Assembly: GCA_039586035.1 (NCBI GenBank) | Contig: JBDHLD010000013.1 | Coordinates: 57,842-121,841 of the forward strand | DNA length: 64,000 bases | Direction of reading: 5' to 3' | Source of the DNA: JBDHHQ01 sp039586035 | GTDB lineage: Bacteria; Gemmatimonadota; Gemmatimonadetes; Longimicrobiales; Gaopeijiaceae | Part shown: positions 1 through 8,750 of the stretch, one piece after another | How the letters are laid out: each line of letters begins with the position of its first letter | How positions within the stretch are numbered: the stretch's first letter is position 1 | Program-made: the position numbers and the translations under genes | Notes under the pieces: generated by a model | The model's input: the letters and a program-made list of their open reading frames with translations, nothing else | What the model was told of the DNA's origin: nothing | Database searches by the model: none

Positions 1-1336
1 CACTGCGAGAGATCCGCTCCTCCCACCCGAAGATCTCCGCGGCCTTGTCCAGGGCTTCTTTCGGGTAGGCGCTGGTGAGGGACCCTTTGTTGGGCCCGAC
101 CCAACCGTCGTTGGCGGGGGCGTTGAGGCGCCGGATGGCCACCCGGTCCATGCCCAGCTCCCGGGCGGCCTTGTCCATGAGGGGCTCGAGCATGCCGATG
201 ATCTGGGCGCCGCCCGGGGCCCGCTGAGCCGACCTGGGCGGCGTGTTGGTGAACACGGACACGCCCTGGAAGCGCATGTGCTCCGGCTGGTAGGTGAGGG
301 AGGCGACCGTGGCGGCCGTGAACGCGTCGCCGGAACGTCCGTAGGGGCCCTGGTCCTGAACGATGTACAGGTCGAGCCCGGTCATGCGGCCGTCGTCCCG
401 GAAGCCCATCTTTGCCCAGGCCTGGAAGCCCGGTCGGGCCCGGCCGATGTAGTTCTCTTCGTAGCGCGTCACACGCAGCATGACGGGCCGGCCCACCTTC
501 TGCGACAGCAGGGCCGTCATGGCCATGGTGGGGTGGGCGGTGATCTTGCTGCCGAATCCGCCGCCGCAGAACTCGGCCACTACGACCAGGTCCTCCAAGT
601 CCATGTCCAGCATGCCCGCCAACGACGCCCGGCAGCGGGCGGCGCTCTGGGTGGAGACGTGGATGTGGAGCTTCCCGTTCTGCCAGTACGCCATGCAGCT
701 TCGAGGCTCCATGGGGTGGTGCGTGAGCGACTGGTGGACGAGTGTCTCCTCGACGATGACGTCGGCCTCCTCGAACCCGGCTGCCACGTCTCCGATGCTC
801 CACTCGAATGCAGGCTCACCCATGGGCAAGCGGCCCTCGGGCGCCCCGTCGAAGTCGGTCGCGGTCCACTTGTGGGTCCGCATCTCGCGCACGTCGTCGT
901 CGATGTGGTAGACGTTGCCTTCGAGGCGCGCGTCCGGTCCGTCCGGGCGCAGACTGAGAAGCGGGTCCAGCGCGAAGGGCAACGGCTCGAGGTCGACCTC
1001 GATGCGCTCGACCGCTTCGGCCGCCGTGGCTTCGTCGATCGCCGCCACGGCGAGGATGGGTTCACCTTCGTAGACGGGCTCCATCGTGAGGATGGGCTCG
1101 TTCGGCGTCGTGGCCTCAGGAGTGTCGTCCGCGGTCAGGATGCCGAGAACTCCTTCCATCCGGAGCGCCTCGCTGGCGTCGATCCGCCGAACCCGGGCGT
1201 GGGGCATGGGGCTCAAGAGCATCTTGGCGAACGCCATGCCCTCGGCCCGGAAATCCTCGGCGTACCTGGCGCGTCCCGTGATCTTTGCCACCAGGTCCGG
1301 AGGGGCGATGTCCCGTCCGATCGTCTTTTCGGCCAT
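1..1336 (-). CDS. Xanthine dehydrogenase-family molybdopterin-binding large subunit (partial)
   Basis: This is the N-terminal 445 residues of a molybdenum hydroxylase large subunit; the C-terminus lies beyond the left edge. It begins MAEKTIGRDIAP and the early region reads TGRARYAEDF, the usual opening of the aldehyde oxidase/xanthine dehydrogenase a/b hammerhead domain (about residues 15-130). The molybdopterin-binding part starts near residue 140 and contains a GGGFGSK stretch like the family's GGGFGGK loop, then QRAPGG. The start is 14 bp after the stop of the Fe-S subunit gene, so the two form one operon. It has no signal peptide of its own, so export would depend on the Tat signal of its partner. 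Substrate cannot be told: isoquinoline, aldehyde and purine oxidoreductases all share this architecture. Family call is firm, specificity unknown. Confidence 0.93.
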   Translation of the reverse strand, partial: MAEKTIGRDIAPPDLVAKITGRARYAEDFRAEGMAFAKMLLSPMPHARVRRIDASEALRMEGVLGILTADDTPEATTPNEPILTMEPVYEGEPILAVAAIDEATAAEAVERIEVDLEPLPFALDPLLSLRPDGPDARLEGNVYHIDDDVREMRTHKWTATDFDGAPEGRLPMGEPAFEWSIGDVAAGFEEADVIVEETLVHQSLTHHPMEPRSCMAYWQNGKLHIHVSTQSAARCRASLAGMLDMDLEDLVVVAEFCGGGFGSKITAHPTMAMTALLSQKVGRPVMLRVTRYEENYIGRARPGFQAWAKMGFRDDGRMTGLDLYIVQDQGPYGRSGDAFTAATVASLTYQPEHMRFQGVSVFTNTPPRSAQRAPGGAQIIGMLEPLMDKAARELGMDRVAIRRLNAPANDGWVGPNKGSLTSAYPKEALDKAAEIFGWEERISRS

Positions 1337-1350
1337 CGTTCAGCCCCCCG

Positions 1351-1989
1351 TCACGCCGTCGTGCGGCTGAGCTCGGCCGCACGCATCGCGCAGTTGAGGA
1401 TCTTGTTGTAATCACCGCACCGGCAGAGGTTGCCCGACAGCGCATGGGCCGCCTCCTCCCTGGTGGGGTCCGGATTCGTCGCCACCATGGCAGCCATGCT
1501 CATCACGAAGCCCGGGGCGCAGAAGGCGCACTGGAAGCCGCCTTCGTCCACGACGGCCTGCTGCACCGGATGGAGGGTGCCGTCCGCGGCCGCGAGCCCC
1601 TCGATGGTCGTGATCTGCCGGCCCCGGACCTGGTGGGTGAGCAACGAGCACGAGTAGTGATTCACGCCGTCGATCAGCACCGTGCACGCGCCGCACTCGG
1701 CCCGGTCGCACCCCAGCTTGGTGCCCGTGAGGCCGAGCTTGTAGCGGAGCGTCATGGCCAGCGTCTCGTGCGGCAGCACGTCGACGCGCCGCTGTTGCCC
1801 GTTGACGCTCAACGTGATCAGCCGCTCGACGGAGCCCTGGGCCGTGGGCCGCGCCGACAGCGACCCGGGGCCACGGAAGAGGTAGCCGGACGCCGAGACG
1901 GCCGCACCGGCCGCAATAACGCCCTTGATGAACGTTCTCCTGGAGTAGCTCTTGGGGCCTGCGTCCAGGATGATCTCCACGTCATCCAT
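1351..1989 (-). CDS. Tat-exported (2Fe-2S)-binding small subunit of molybdenum hydroxylase
   Basis: A 212-residue electron-transfer subunit that would pass electrons from the Mo centre through two [2Fe-2S] clusters. A twin-arginine motif SRRTFIKG (residues 16-23) precedes a hydrophobic Ala-rich stretch, predicting export of the folded enzyme. The plant-type ferredoxin cluster ligands are C94, C99, C102 and C114, and the C-terminal four-helix cluster ligands are C154, C157, C189 and C191. I chose the ATG giving MDDVEIIL because it leaves a normal Tat n-region; upstream in-frame sequence is Arg-rich and unlike the family. The large subunit follows after 14 bp. No FAD subunit is visible, so either it lies beyond the edge or electrons go to a cytochrome, as in the two-subunit isoquinoline oxidoreductase type. 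Confidence 0.93.
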   Translation of the reverse strand: MDDVEIILDAGPKSYSRRTFIKGVIAAGAAVSASGYLFRGPGSLSARPTAQGSVERLITLSVNGQQRRVDVLPHETLAMTLRYKLGLTGTKLGCDRAECGACTVLIDGVNHYSCSLLTHQVRGRQITTIEGLAAADGTLHPVQQAVVDEGGFQCAFCAPGFVMSMAAMVATNPDPTREEAAHALSGNLCRCGDYNKILNCAMRAAELSRTTA

Positions 1990-2165
1990 CGAGCCGCATC
2001 CTCGTCTGCGGGTGACCATCGCCCTGGGGGTGGGGATGCGCGCGAGGCCGGACTCGCACTCGGGTCCTCGCACGGCCCATCCGCTCAGATCTGAATCTCT
2101 CCAAGATAGGGGCCGGGTCCGGCGGGGGCGAGGCACGAAACCGCGGCGAGAGCGGACAGGGCCGG

Positions 2166-3707
2166 TCAGGCGCCCCTCTGGGACATCTCCTGCATCAGCG
2201 CGTGGAAGCGAGGGTGGTCACGCAACGAATCCATATCGGGATCTTGCTCGAGCCACTCCCGATTCCCGAACCCGTTCGCGACCGCGGCGGCGAGGCAGTC
2301 CAGGGCTTCGTCCACCTGACCCTCGACGGCGTACAGGCACGCCACGTTGTAGCGGACACCGGCATCGTCGGGGTCGATGGCCAGGGCGCGCTCGGCCCAG
2401 TGGAGCCCGGCGGCCCGTTCTCCGATCCGGCACAGGGATACGGATCGCATGGTCGCGGCTCGCGGGTCGTCGGGGTTCAGCTCCATATGGCGCTCCGCCA
2501 CGTCCTTCGCGGTGCGGTAGGCCTCGCGCGCCGCCTCGTGGTCTCCCATCGCCTCGTACGACTGGGCGGCGAAGAAGGCTGCGTGGTAGTCCTCACGAAT
2601 CTTGTTGGCCTCCTCGAAGAGCGAAGCGGCTCGCTGCGAGTCGCCGTGCTGGAAGCACGCTCGGGCGAAGAAGTACCTGGCCTCGAAGAGTCCTGGATCC
2701 AACGCGATGGCGGTCTCGAAGGACTCCCTGGCTTCGTCGATACGCCCCATGAGGAAGAGCGCCGTGCCCCGGGCGGAGTGGGCCTCGGCCAACTCGGGAT
2801 CCAGGGCGAGGGCTCGGGCGCTGGCCACGTCCGCCTCGGCGAGATCGGCGTCGCTCTCCGGATAGTAGATGCACAGGGTCGAGTGGGAGTCAGCCAGCCC
2901 CGCGTAGGCCATGGCGTACGCCGAATCTATGGCGATGGCGTGCTCGAACATCTCCCGGGCGTACTCGAGGCTCTTGCGCCTGACCTGATAGAGGAACTGG
3001 CGCCCCCGGAGGTAGAACTCGTAGGCGCGCACGTCCGAGGTGGGGACCTTGGCCAGAGCACGCCGTTCGCTGGCGGCCAGGATGAGCTCAAGCGCGTGGG
3101 CCACGTTGGCGGCGATCTCGTCCTGGATCATGAAGACGTCTTCCATGTCCCGATCGAAGTGATCGGACCAGAGGGAATAGCCGTCCGCGACGCCCACCAG
3201 CTGAGTGGTGATCCGAAGGCGGTCGCCGGATCGCTGGACGCTTCCCTCCAGGACCGCTGCCACGCCCAGCTGGTGACCGATTTCCCGCACGTCCTCCCGG
3301 ACGCCCCTGTGCGCGAACGCCGACGTGCGGGAGGCCACGTTCAGGCCCCGTACCTTGGTCAGGGCGCTGGTGATCTCGTCAGCGAGCCCATCCGCCAGGT
3401 AGGCGTTCTCGGGATCGTCGCTCAGGTTCTCGAAGGGCAGGACCGCGACGGACTTGCCACTGTGCTCGGGGTCCTTGTGGGGTCCGTGCTGGGGGCCCGG
3501 CGCCCCGAATCGCCAGGCGAGCGCGAGCACGATGGGGAACGCGGCCAGCCAGAGTGCCACGACGAGCTCGGGAAGCCCAGCGGGCACGATGGCGCGCTCG
3601 GCCGCCCAGGACGTGAATTCCAGAACCCCCCAACCGCCCGCCAGATAGATCCCCCCGATCTGCGGGACGCGGCGATAGAGAAGCTCCCGAATCAGGCCTC
3701 TAGGCAA
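2166..3707 (-). CDS. Membrane-anchored TolB-like/TPR protein
   Basis: About 513 residues. The N-terminal 80 residues hold one or two hydrophobic segments (around IYLAGGWGVLEF and ELVVALWLAAFPIVLALA). A region starting SVAVLPFENLSDDPEN follows; this is the TolB-like domain often found behind adenylate cyclase or CadC-type domains, here with neither. The C-terminal half is a run of TPR helices (AYAGLADSHS, AEAHSARGTALFLMGRIDEA and later copies). The open frame extends to an ATG 72 bp upstream, inside the ligase gene, but a TTG at 3707 sits 7 nt after AGGAG and only 10 bp after the ligase stop, so I prefer it. Role unknown; it probably scaffolds or senses at the inner membrane. The ligase upstream and the Mo enzyme downstream are on the same strand. 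Confidence 0.8.
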   Translation of the reverse strand: MPRGLIRELLYRRVPQIGGIYLAGGWGVLEFTSWAAERAIVPAGLPELVVALWLAAFPIVLALAWRFGAPGPQHGPHKDPEHSGKSVAVLPFENLSDDPENAYLADGLADEITSALTKVRGLNVASRTSAFAHRGVREDVREIGHQLGVAAVLEGSVQRSGDRLRITTQLVGVADGYSLWSDHFDRDMEDVFMIQDEIAANVAHALELILAASERRALAKVPTSDVRAYEFYLRGRQFLYQVRRKSLEYAREMFEHAIAIDSAYAMAYAGLADSHSTLCIYYPESDADLAEADVASARALALDPELAEAHSARGTALFLMGRIDEARESFETAIALDPGLFEARYFFARACFQHGDSQRAASLFEEANKIREDYHAAFFAAQSYEAMGDHEAAREAYRTAKDVAERHMELNPDDPRAATMRSVSLCRIGERAAGLHWAERALAIDPDDAGVRYNVACLYAVEGQVDEALDCLAAAVANGFGNREWLEQDPDMDSLRDHPRFHALMQEMSQRGA

Positions 3708-3717
3708 GGCGACGCTC

Positions 3718-5394
3718 CTAACCGGCCATGGCACTCTGGGGCTCGTTGACCAGACCCAGCTCCCGTGCTGCCAGCTCACGGATCCGGTATTTCTGGACCT
3801 TGCCCGTCACGGTGAGCGGGAAGGTCTCGACGAACATGATGTACCGAGGCACCTTGAAGTGGGCCAGACGGTCACGAAGGAATGCGCGCACCTGGGCATC
3901 CGTGATCTCGGCACCCTCGCGCGCCTTGACCCAGGCGCAGACCTCCTCACCGAGCAAGGCGTCGGGGACCCCGACCACCTGGACGTTCTCGACGTCGGGG
4001 TGGGCGTGGAGGACTTCCTCGATCTCCCGAGGATAGACGTTTTCTCCGCCCCGAATGATCATGTCCTTGATGCGGCCCGTGATGCGGACGTAGCCGCTGG
4101 GCTCTCTGACGGCCAGGTCGCCAGTATGAAGCCAACCGTCCCCGTCGACGGCCTCGGCGGTGGCTACGGGATCTGCGTAGTATCCCAGCATGACGTTGTG
4201 GCCCCGGTCGCAGAGCTCGCCTTGCTCACCGTCCGGTAGATCGCGCCCGGTCTCTGGGTCCACGACCTTGACCTCGATACCGGGGATCGGCTTTCCCACG
4301 GTGCCGACGCGCCGGTCCACGGGATCGTCGAGCAGTGTCTGTGTGATCACGGGCGATGCTTCGGTGAGACCGTAGGCGATGGTCATCTGACGGGCGCCCA
4401 TGTCACGGATGACCCGCTTCATGAGCTCCACCGGGCAAGGCGCTCCCGCCATGATGCCGGTGCGTAGGGACTGCAGGTCACGCCCCGGGAACGAAGGGTG
4501 CTCGAGCATGGCGATGAACATGGTGGGAACGCCGTAGATGACGGTGGCTCGTTCGGCTTCCATGCAGTCCAGCGTGGCCTGAGCCTCGAAATACTCGCCC
4601 GGGACGAGTATGGCGGAGCCGTGAACCAGGGACCCGAGCGTGCCGATGACCGCGCCGAAGCAGTGGTAGAACGGCACCGGGACGCAGATACGGTCAGCCG
4701 ACGACAGCCGCTGGCAAACGCCCACGTAAAACGCGTTGAGCAGCAGGTTGCGGTGACTGAGCAGCACGCCCTTGGGGGCACCGGTCGTGCCGGACGTGTA
4801 CTGCAGGATGACGGAATCGCCCGGATCCAGCCCGCTCTCCACGGCGTCGAGGGCTGTGCGCTCGATCTCCGTACCGCGCCGAATCATCTCCGACCAGGCG
4901 ATCATCCCGGGTCCCGGCTCCCGATCGATGGCGACGACCCAACGTAGATCTGGAGCGGCCGGACTCGAGAGGCTCCCGGGCAGCGTGTCCGCGAGCTCGG
5001 GGACCACCTGCCCGAGCATGGAGAAATAGTCCGAGGACTTGAAGCGTTGGATCAGGAACAGCGCCTTGGCGTTCGATTGCCGAAGCGCGTACGCGAGCTC
5101 TTCGACCCGGTAGGCTGGATTCACCGTCACGAGCACCGCGCCGATCCGCGCAGCCGCCAGCTGCAGGATGACCCACTCGGGCCAGTTGGTGGCCCACACC
5201 GCCACGTGATCCCCGGGCTCGATCCCCAGAGCGAGGAGACCTGCCGCGGCCCCGTCCACGAGCCCATCGAGGGACTCGTACGTCACCCGGACTCCACGCT
5301 GTGGGAAGACCAGCGCCTCCCCCTGAGGGTTCTGGGCGGATACGGATCGGAGAACCTGTCCCAGTGTGAGGCCATCGACCCAGGGTTCTGGCAC
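3718..5394 (-). CDS. AMP-dependent fatty-acyl-CoA synthetase (FadD-like)
   Basis: A 558-residue adenylate-forming ligase that would activate a carboxylic acid with ATP and join it to CoA. The ATP/AMP motif YTSGTTGAPKGVLLSH, the YGLTEASP motif, the GWLHTGDL motif and the C-terminal lysine region (PLTVTGKVQKYRIRE) are all present, so it should be active. The reading frame stays open far upstream, across the heat-shock gene on the other strand, but family similarity begins near PWVDGLTLGQVL. I therefore use the GTG at 5394, which gives a normal family length; its Shine-Dalgarno is poor, so the start is provisional. It is nearest to short/medium-chain acyl ligases of the FadD/AcsF type. The TPR gene follows after about 10 bp. 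Confidence 0.88.
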   Translation of the reverse strand: MPEPWVDGLTLGQVLRSVSAQNPQGEALVFPQRGVRVTYESLDGLVDGAAAGLLALGIEPGDHVAVWATNWPEWVILQLAAARIGAVLVTVNPAYRVEELAYALRQSNAKALFLIQRFKSSDYFSMLGQVVPELADTLPGSLSSPAAPDLRWVVAIDREPGPGMIAWSEMIRRGTEIERTALDAVESGLDPGDSVILQYTSGTTGAPKGVLLSHRNLLLNAFYVGVCQRLSSADRICVPVPFYHCFGAVIGTLGSLVHGSAILVPGEYFEAQATLDCMEAERATVIYGVPTMFIAMLEHPSFPGRDLQSLRTGIMAGAPCPVELMKRVIRDMGARQMTIAYGLTEASPVITQTLLDDPVDRRVGTVGKPIPGIEVKVVDPETGRDLPDGEQGELCDRGHNVMLGYYADPVATAEAVDGDGWLHTGDLAVREPSGYVRITGRIKDMIIRGGENVYPREIEEVLHAHPDVENVQVVGVPDALLGEEVCAWVKAREGAEITDAQVRAFLRDRLAHFKVPRYIMFVETFPLTVTGKVQKYRIRELAARELGLVNEPQSAMAG

Positions 5395-5730
5395 GTTGCA
5401 CCAGCCTTGTGAAGGAATACGCGTCTTGCCCTTCAAAAAGCTGGAGGGGCGGGAGCCGTCACGATATCGGGTTTTCGCTGAAGCGGCTGTGGGGATTTCC
5501 GGGAACGGAGCCCGCGGAGCGGGGCGTCCCAGGCCCTCCGGCTCCCAGTGACGGAACCGCGGAAAGGGGTACGGCGACGTCCACGTCGCCCATCGGGGAC
5601 TATTCCCGACAGACACCCGTCCGGGGAGCCCGTAGACTACTATTGCTGGGAAATGACCGCTGGAGTGAGGGGCCCAGTCTCCCTCTTCAGTGGAGGCTGG
5701 ACCCTCCTCCGAAGATGAAAGGAGGATCTC
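5395..5730. other. Intergenic region between divergent CoA ligase and Hsp20 genes
   Basis: This 336-bp divergent spacer has no convincing gene. It holds an 18-bp interrupted palindrome at 5573-5590 and, just before 5731, a strong AAAGGAGG ribosome site for the heat-shock gene. I see no CIRCE element and no clear sigma-32-type promoter. Open frames here only run in from the ligase frame. Confidence 0.6.
5573..5590. promoter_or_regulatory. Perfect interrupted palindrome, candidate operator
   Basis: GGCGACGT is followed by CC and then ACGTCGCC, an exact 8+8 bp inverted repeat. It lies about 140 bp before the Hsp20 start and about 180 bp before the ligase start in the shared divergent spacer. 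It could bind a dimeric repressor or form a small hairpin. No factor can be named from the sequence. Confidence 0.4.
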
Positions 5731-6192
5731 ATGAAGACCCTGACCCACTACCGGCCGCTGCTCGAGGGTGGCTTGAAGCCCTGGACGCCCTTCTCGTTCG
5801 AGAATCGGCTGCGTCGCCTCTTCGGCCCGGAACTGATGCCCGAATTCCTCGAAGAACCTTTCGCGTGGACACCCGTGATCGATTTGGTGGACGTGAATGG
5901 TGAGCTCGTGCTGACCGCAGAGCTCCCCGGGATGAAGCTCGAGGACGTGGACATCGAGGTCGTGGACAACGTCCTGACCTTCAAGGGCGAGAAGAAGCAC
6001 TTCGAGGAGTGGAAGGACGCCCACTACAAGGTGGCGGAGCGCAACTACGGGATGTTCGAGCGCTCGTTCACGCTGCCGCGGGCGGTGATGGTCGACAAGA
6101 TCCACGCCGAGTTCAAGAACGGCATCCTGACGGTCCATCTGCCGAAGACGGAGGAGGCCAAGGGGCGCCGGATCAAGATCGAAGCCAAGTAG
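5731..6192 (+). CDS. Hsp20/alpha-crystallin small heat-shock protein
   Basis: A 153-residue ATP-independent holdase chaperone that would keep unfolding proteins soluble. The alpha-crystallin domain spans roughly residues 48-145: it starts WTPVIDLVDVNGELVLTAELPG, has the usual VLTFKGEKK segment and ends with the A-x-x-x-N-G-I-L-x-V/I-x-x-P signature (AEFKNGILTVHLPK). A short basic tail follows (GRRIKIEAK). The start is fixed by AAAGGAGGATCTC directly before the ATG. The gene stands alone, divergent from the CoA ligase, and is closed by a strong hairpin at 6221. Nothing is unusual in the protein; a heat-responsive promoter is expected but not identified. Confidence 0.96.
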   Translation: MKTLTHYRPLLEGGLKPWTPFSFENRLRRLFGPELMPEFLEEPFAWTPVIDLVDVNGELVLTAELPGMKLEDVDIEVVDNVLTFKGEKKHFEEWKDAHYKVAERNYGMFERSFTLPRAVMVDKIHAEFKNGILTVHLPKTEEAKGRRIKIEAK

Positions 6193-6220
6193 CTTCCGAC
6201 TCGGTAAGGATCGAGGCGTT

Positions 6221-6259
6221 GGGGGAAGGACGCACCATGCCCTTCCCCCTCTGTCTTTC
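6221..6259 (+). terminator. Intrinsic terminator of Hsp20 gene
   Basis: A perfect 9-bp stem, GGGGGAAGG pairing with CCTTCCCCC around an 11-nt loop, begins 28 bp after the Hsp20 stop. It is followed by TCTGTCTTT, a moderate T-rich run. The downstream gene is convergent, so termination here would protect it from antisense transcription. Confidence 0.75.
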
Positions 6260-6366
6260 CGGCTGCAGGGTCGAAACGCCCATCGTCGAGCCGCGCGTCG
6301 GCCGCTCCTCAGGGCGGCGACGCCGTCACCGGCTCGGCGGAGCCGCCGATGGCCGGTCCGCGCCGG

Positions 6367-8745
6367 TCAGGCCGATGCGACGGTCCGCGCCACCAAAGCG
6401 GCCACCACGTAGCAGGCTGCCCCCAGCAAGAGTAGCCCACGTCCCCCCAGCTCCATGGCCACGAGGATCGCGGCCGAGGCTCCCAGCACGGACGTGACGC
6501 CGTTGGCCGCCCAGGCCCACGCCACGCCACCGCGGTTCCCACGGAACAGTCGGAGCCCGGAAGGGAAGGGTATCCCCATCACGACCGCGGGAATCGCGAT
6601 GACCCCCAGGGCGATGGCGATACGCCCTCCGACGGGCAGCGCGGCGGCGGAGCCCGCCCACGGGGCGGCCAGCGCGATCAGCGTCGCCAGCAAGGCCACG
6701 ACGAGACAGGCTCGGGACGTCCATTCGCCCGAAAGCCGGTCCGAGAACGCGCTCCCCAGTCCCGAGAAGGCAAGAAGAGCCGCCAGCGTCGCCGCGGCGG
6801 CATAGACAGGATGGCCGAGCAGCAAGCTGAGCCGCTGGATTCCGGTCATCTCGATGAAGACGTAACCGAAGCCCAGGGCTCCGAAGTACACCGCGCTCCG
6901 GCCGACCGACCGAACGTCCCGGCGCCTGAGCAGCATGAGGCCAGGCAGCCCGATGAGGAAGAGGGCCAGGAGGCCGCTCTGGATCAGCGTGGCCGCCACC
7001 GCCAGTGATCCCCATTCGGCGAACGGGAGCCAGGTCCCACGCTGCCGTGTGAGCAGATCGGGCCAGGCGCCGATCCGGAGGAACCGACCGAAGTAGGGCC
7101 GGTCGTCGGTCGTGGGCTCGACGCGGAAACGGAAGCTCTCCGCGAATGCGCTCGCCTGTCCGGCCTCGCCCGCCGCCGCTCGTGCCGCCCGGACGAACGT
7201 CGGCGGTTCCAGGAGGTTGAAGGTGGGGGTCCCGACCTCGGGCCAGTCCAGGTCGAAACGCCGCTCTGCCGCGAACGCAGCGAGGCGTTCCAGATGGGCA
7301 GGCCGGAGTCCCTCCGGACGGACCAACAACGTGCCCGTGGCCCAGCTCCGCACAAAGGCCAGGGCGCCGCCCACGTCCTCGACGCCTTCGGCCCGTAGCG
7401 CCTCGGCCGCCGTGAGCAGGACGCGGACGTTGTCCCGGGGCGGCGTTCGCGTCCAGCGAGTGATCGCCACCACGCCGCCAGGGGCCAGGACTCTCAGGTA
7501 GGCCCGATATGCCTCCACCGTGTTGAGGTAGTCCTCGCCCAGGGAGTAGATGCCCGCAGCCGCCGTGGTGAGCGCACCGGAGAGCGGCAGGACGACCACG
7601 TCGAACCGCTCCTCCGTGCGCGCCAAGAACGCACGCGCGTCTCCGATGACCATCCTCACGTCGCTCCGAAGCGCGATCCGGGACGCGGGGTCGACGGCCG
7701 AGTCAGCCAGGGCCACCAACGGGGCCACCAACTCCACCCCGGTCACCGACTCGGCGTCGTGGGCGAGGGCGCTCAGGATCTCCAGGCCGCCGCCGGACCC
7801 CAGCACCAACACGCGGCCGGGCCGAGCGACCCGGAACGCCGCCGCTGAGGGAAGCCAGTCCGTGAAGCGCAGCGCCTCCGTGAGCCCCCGCCAGTGCGTG
7901 GCGGCTCCCGCCGCCTCGCCGTCGACGAACAGGGCGGTTTGCCGCGGCAGGGATCCCACGTAGGAGAGACTCAGTCCCGGCGCGTGCCGGAACGCTGGGG
8001 CCTCCACGGCCACCGCCCACCCCGTCGGTGACCATGCTTCCCCTGATCGTCGTGCTTCGGGAAAGGCCTCGACCTGCGGAAGTCCCTTGAACGGAGAAAG
8101 CCGGGCCTGCCAGGGTGGCGCCAAGACACACCACAGGGCCGCTGCCAGCGGTACCGCCGCCAGCGCCAGGCGGCCGCGGCTCCGGGACGGGGAGAGCACC
8201 GCGACGGCCGCGCCCACGGCTGCCATGCCCACCGCGCCCGCGAGCGCCCGATCGGGGGGGGCCGCCACGAGAAGCAGGAGCGCGGCTCCGCTCCCCGACC
8301 CGGACCCCACCAGATTCCACGCGTATATCCGCCCCACTCGATGCTCGGCGGCCATCAAGGCGATGCCGATGGCGGCGGCCGCGACCAGGAAGGGGCCGGC
8401 CAACGAGGCATACGTGAGGGCCAGCCAGAGCCACTGGCTCCGGTCCCAAAGGAGCTGGGTGGGCTCGAACGGCATGCGGTTGACCACCGAGATCCCCGCC
8501 ACGAGGGTCAGCGGGAAGGCCAGCGCCAGGGTCTGGAACCAGACACCCAACCTGGGGGCGATCCGTTCCTCCAGCACGACCAGGACCGCTCCACTGGCCC
8601 CGAACCCCAGAAGGGCCACCCCAATGGCCATGTAGGCGAAGTGGTGGAAGCTCTCGGTGGCGAAGAGGCGCAGCAGGAGCACCTGTGCCGCGAGCACCGC
8701 GGCCGAGACCCAGAATACGGCTGGACCGGTGCCCCGGGCCGGCAT
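6367..8745 (-). CDS. Polytopic membrane protein with spermidine synthase-like methyltransferase-fold domain
   Basis: A 792-residue protein in three parts: several N-terminal membrane helices (first about 210 residues, starting VFWVSAAVLAAQVLLLRLF), a soluble Rossmann-fold domain, and a C-terminal block of further helices. The soluble domain has the SAM/dcSAM-binding loop VLVLGSGGGLEI, then VTGVEL and a spermidine-synthase-like segment AAAGIYSLGEDYLNT. Such membrane-embedded SpeE-like proteins are common in environmental bacteria, but their substrate is not established. The start ATG at 8745 is 5 bp after the pcm stop, so the two are co-transcribed; upstream in-frame codons overlap pcm and are rejected. 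The N-terminal helices and the fold are clear, the reaction is not. Confidence 0.85.
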   Translation of the reverse strand: MPARGTGPAVFWVSAAVLAAQVLLLRLFATESFHHFAYMAIGVALLGFGASGAVLVVLEERIAPRLGVWFQTLALAFPLTLVAGISVVNRMPFEPTQLLWDRSQWLWLALTYASLAGPFLVAAAAIGIALMAAEHRVGRIYAWNLVGSGSGSGAALLLLVAAPPDRALAGAVGMAAVGAAVAVLSPSRSRGRLALAAVPLAAALWCVLAPPWQARLSPFKGLPQVEAFPEARRSGEAWSPTGWAVAVEAPAFRHAPGLSLSYVGSLPRQTALFVDGEAAGAATHWRGLTEALRFTDWLPSAAAFRVARPGRVLVLGSGGGLEILSALAHDAESVTGVELVAPLVALADSAVDPASRIALRSDVRMVIGDARAFLARTEERFDVVVLPLSGALTTAAAGIYSLGEDYLNTVEAYRAYLRVLAPGGVVAITRWTRTPPRDNVRVLLTAAEALRAEGVEDVGGALAFVRSWATGTLLVRPEGLRPAHLERLAAFAAERRFDLDWPEVGTPTFNLLEPPTFVRAARAAAGEAGQASAFAESFRFRVEPTTDDRPYFGRFLRIGAWPDLLTRQRGTWLPFAEWGSLAVAATLIQSGLLALFLIGLPGLMLLRRRDVRSVGRSAVYFGALGFGYVFIEMTGIQRLSLLLGHPVYAAAATLAALLAFSGLGSAFSDRLSGEWTSRACLVVALLATLIALAAPWAGSAAALPVGGRIAIALGVIAIPAVVMGIPFPSGLRLFRGNRGGVAWAWAANGVTSVLGASAAILVAMELGGRGLLLLGAACYVVAALVARTVASA

Positions 8746-8750
8746 GGATC

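Noticed and set aside
2202..3749. 515-codon plus-strand frame opposite the TPR gene
   Set aside because: Lacks any domain; the minus strand encodes clear TolB-like and TPR segments.
5395..6138. N-terminal extension of the CoA ligase frame to 806 residues
   Set aside because: It runs antisense through the well-supported Hsp20 gene and does not resemble ligase N-termini.
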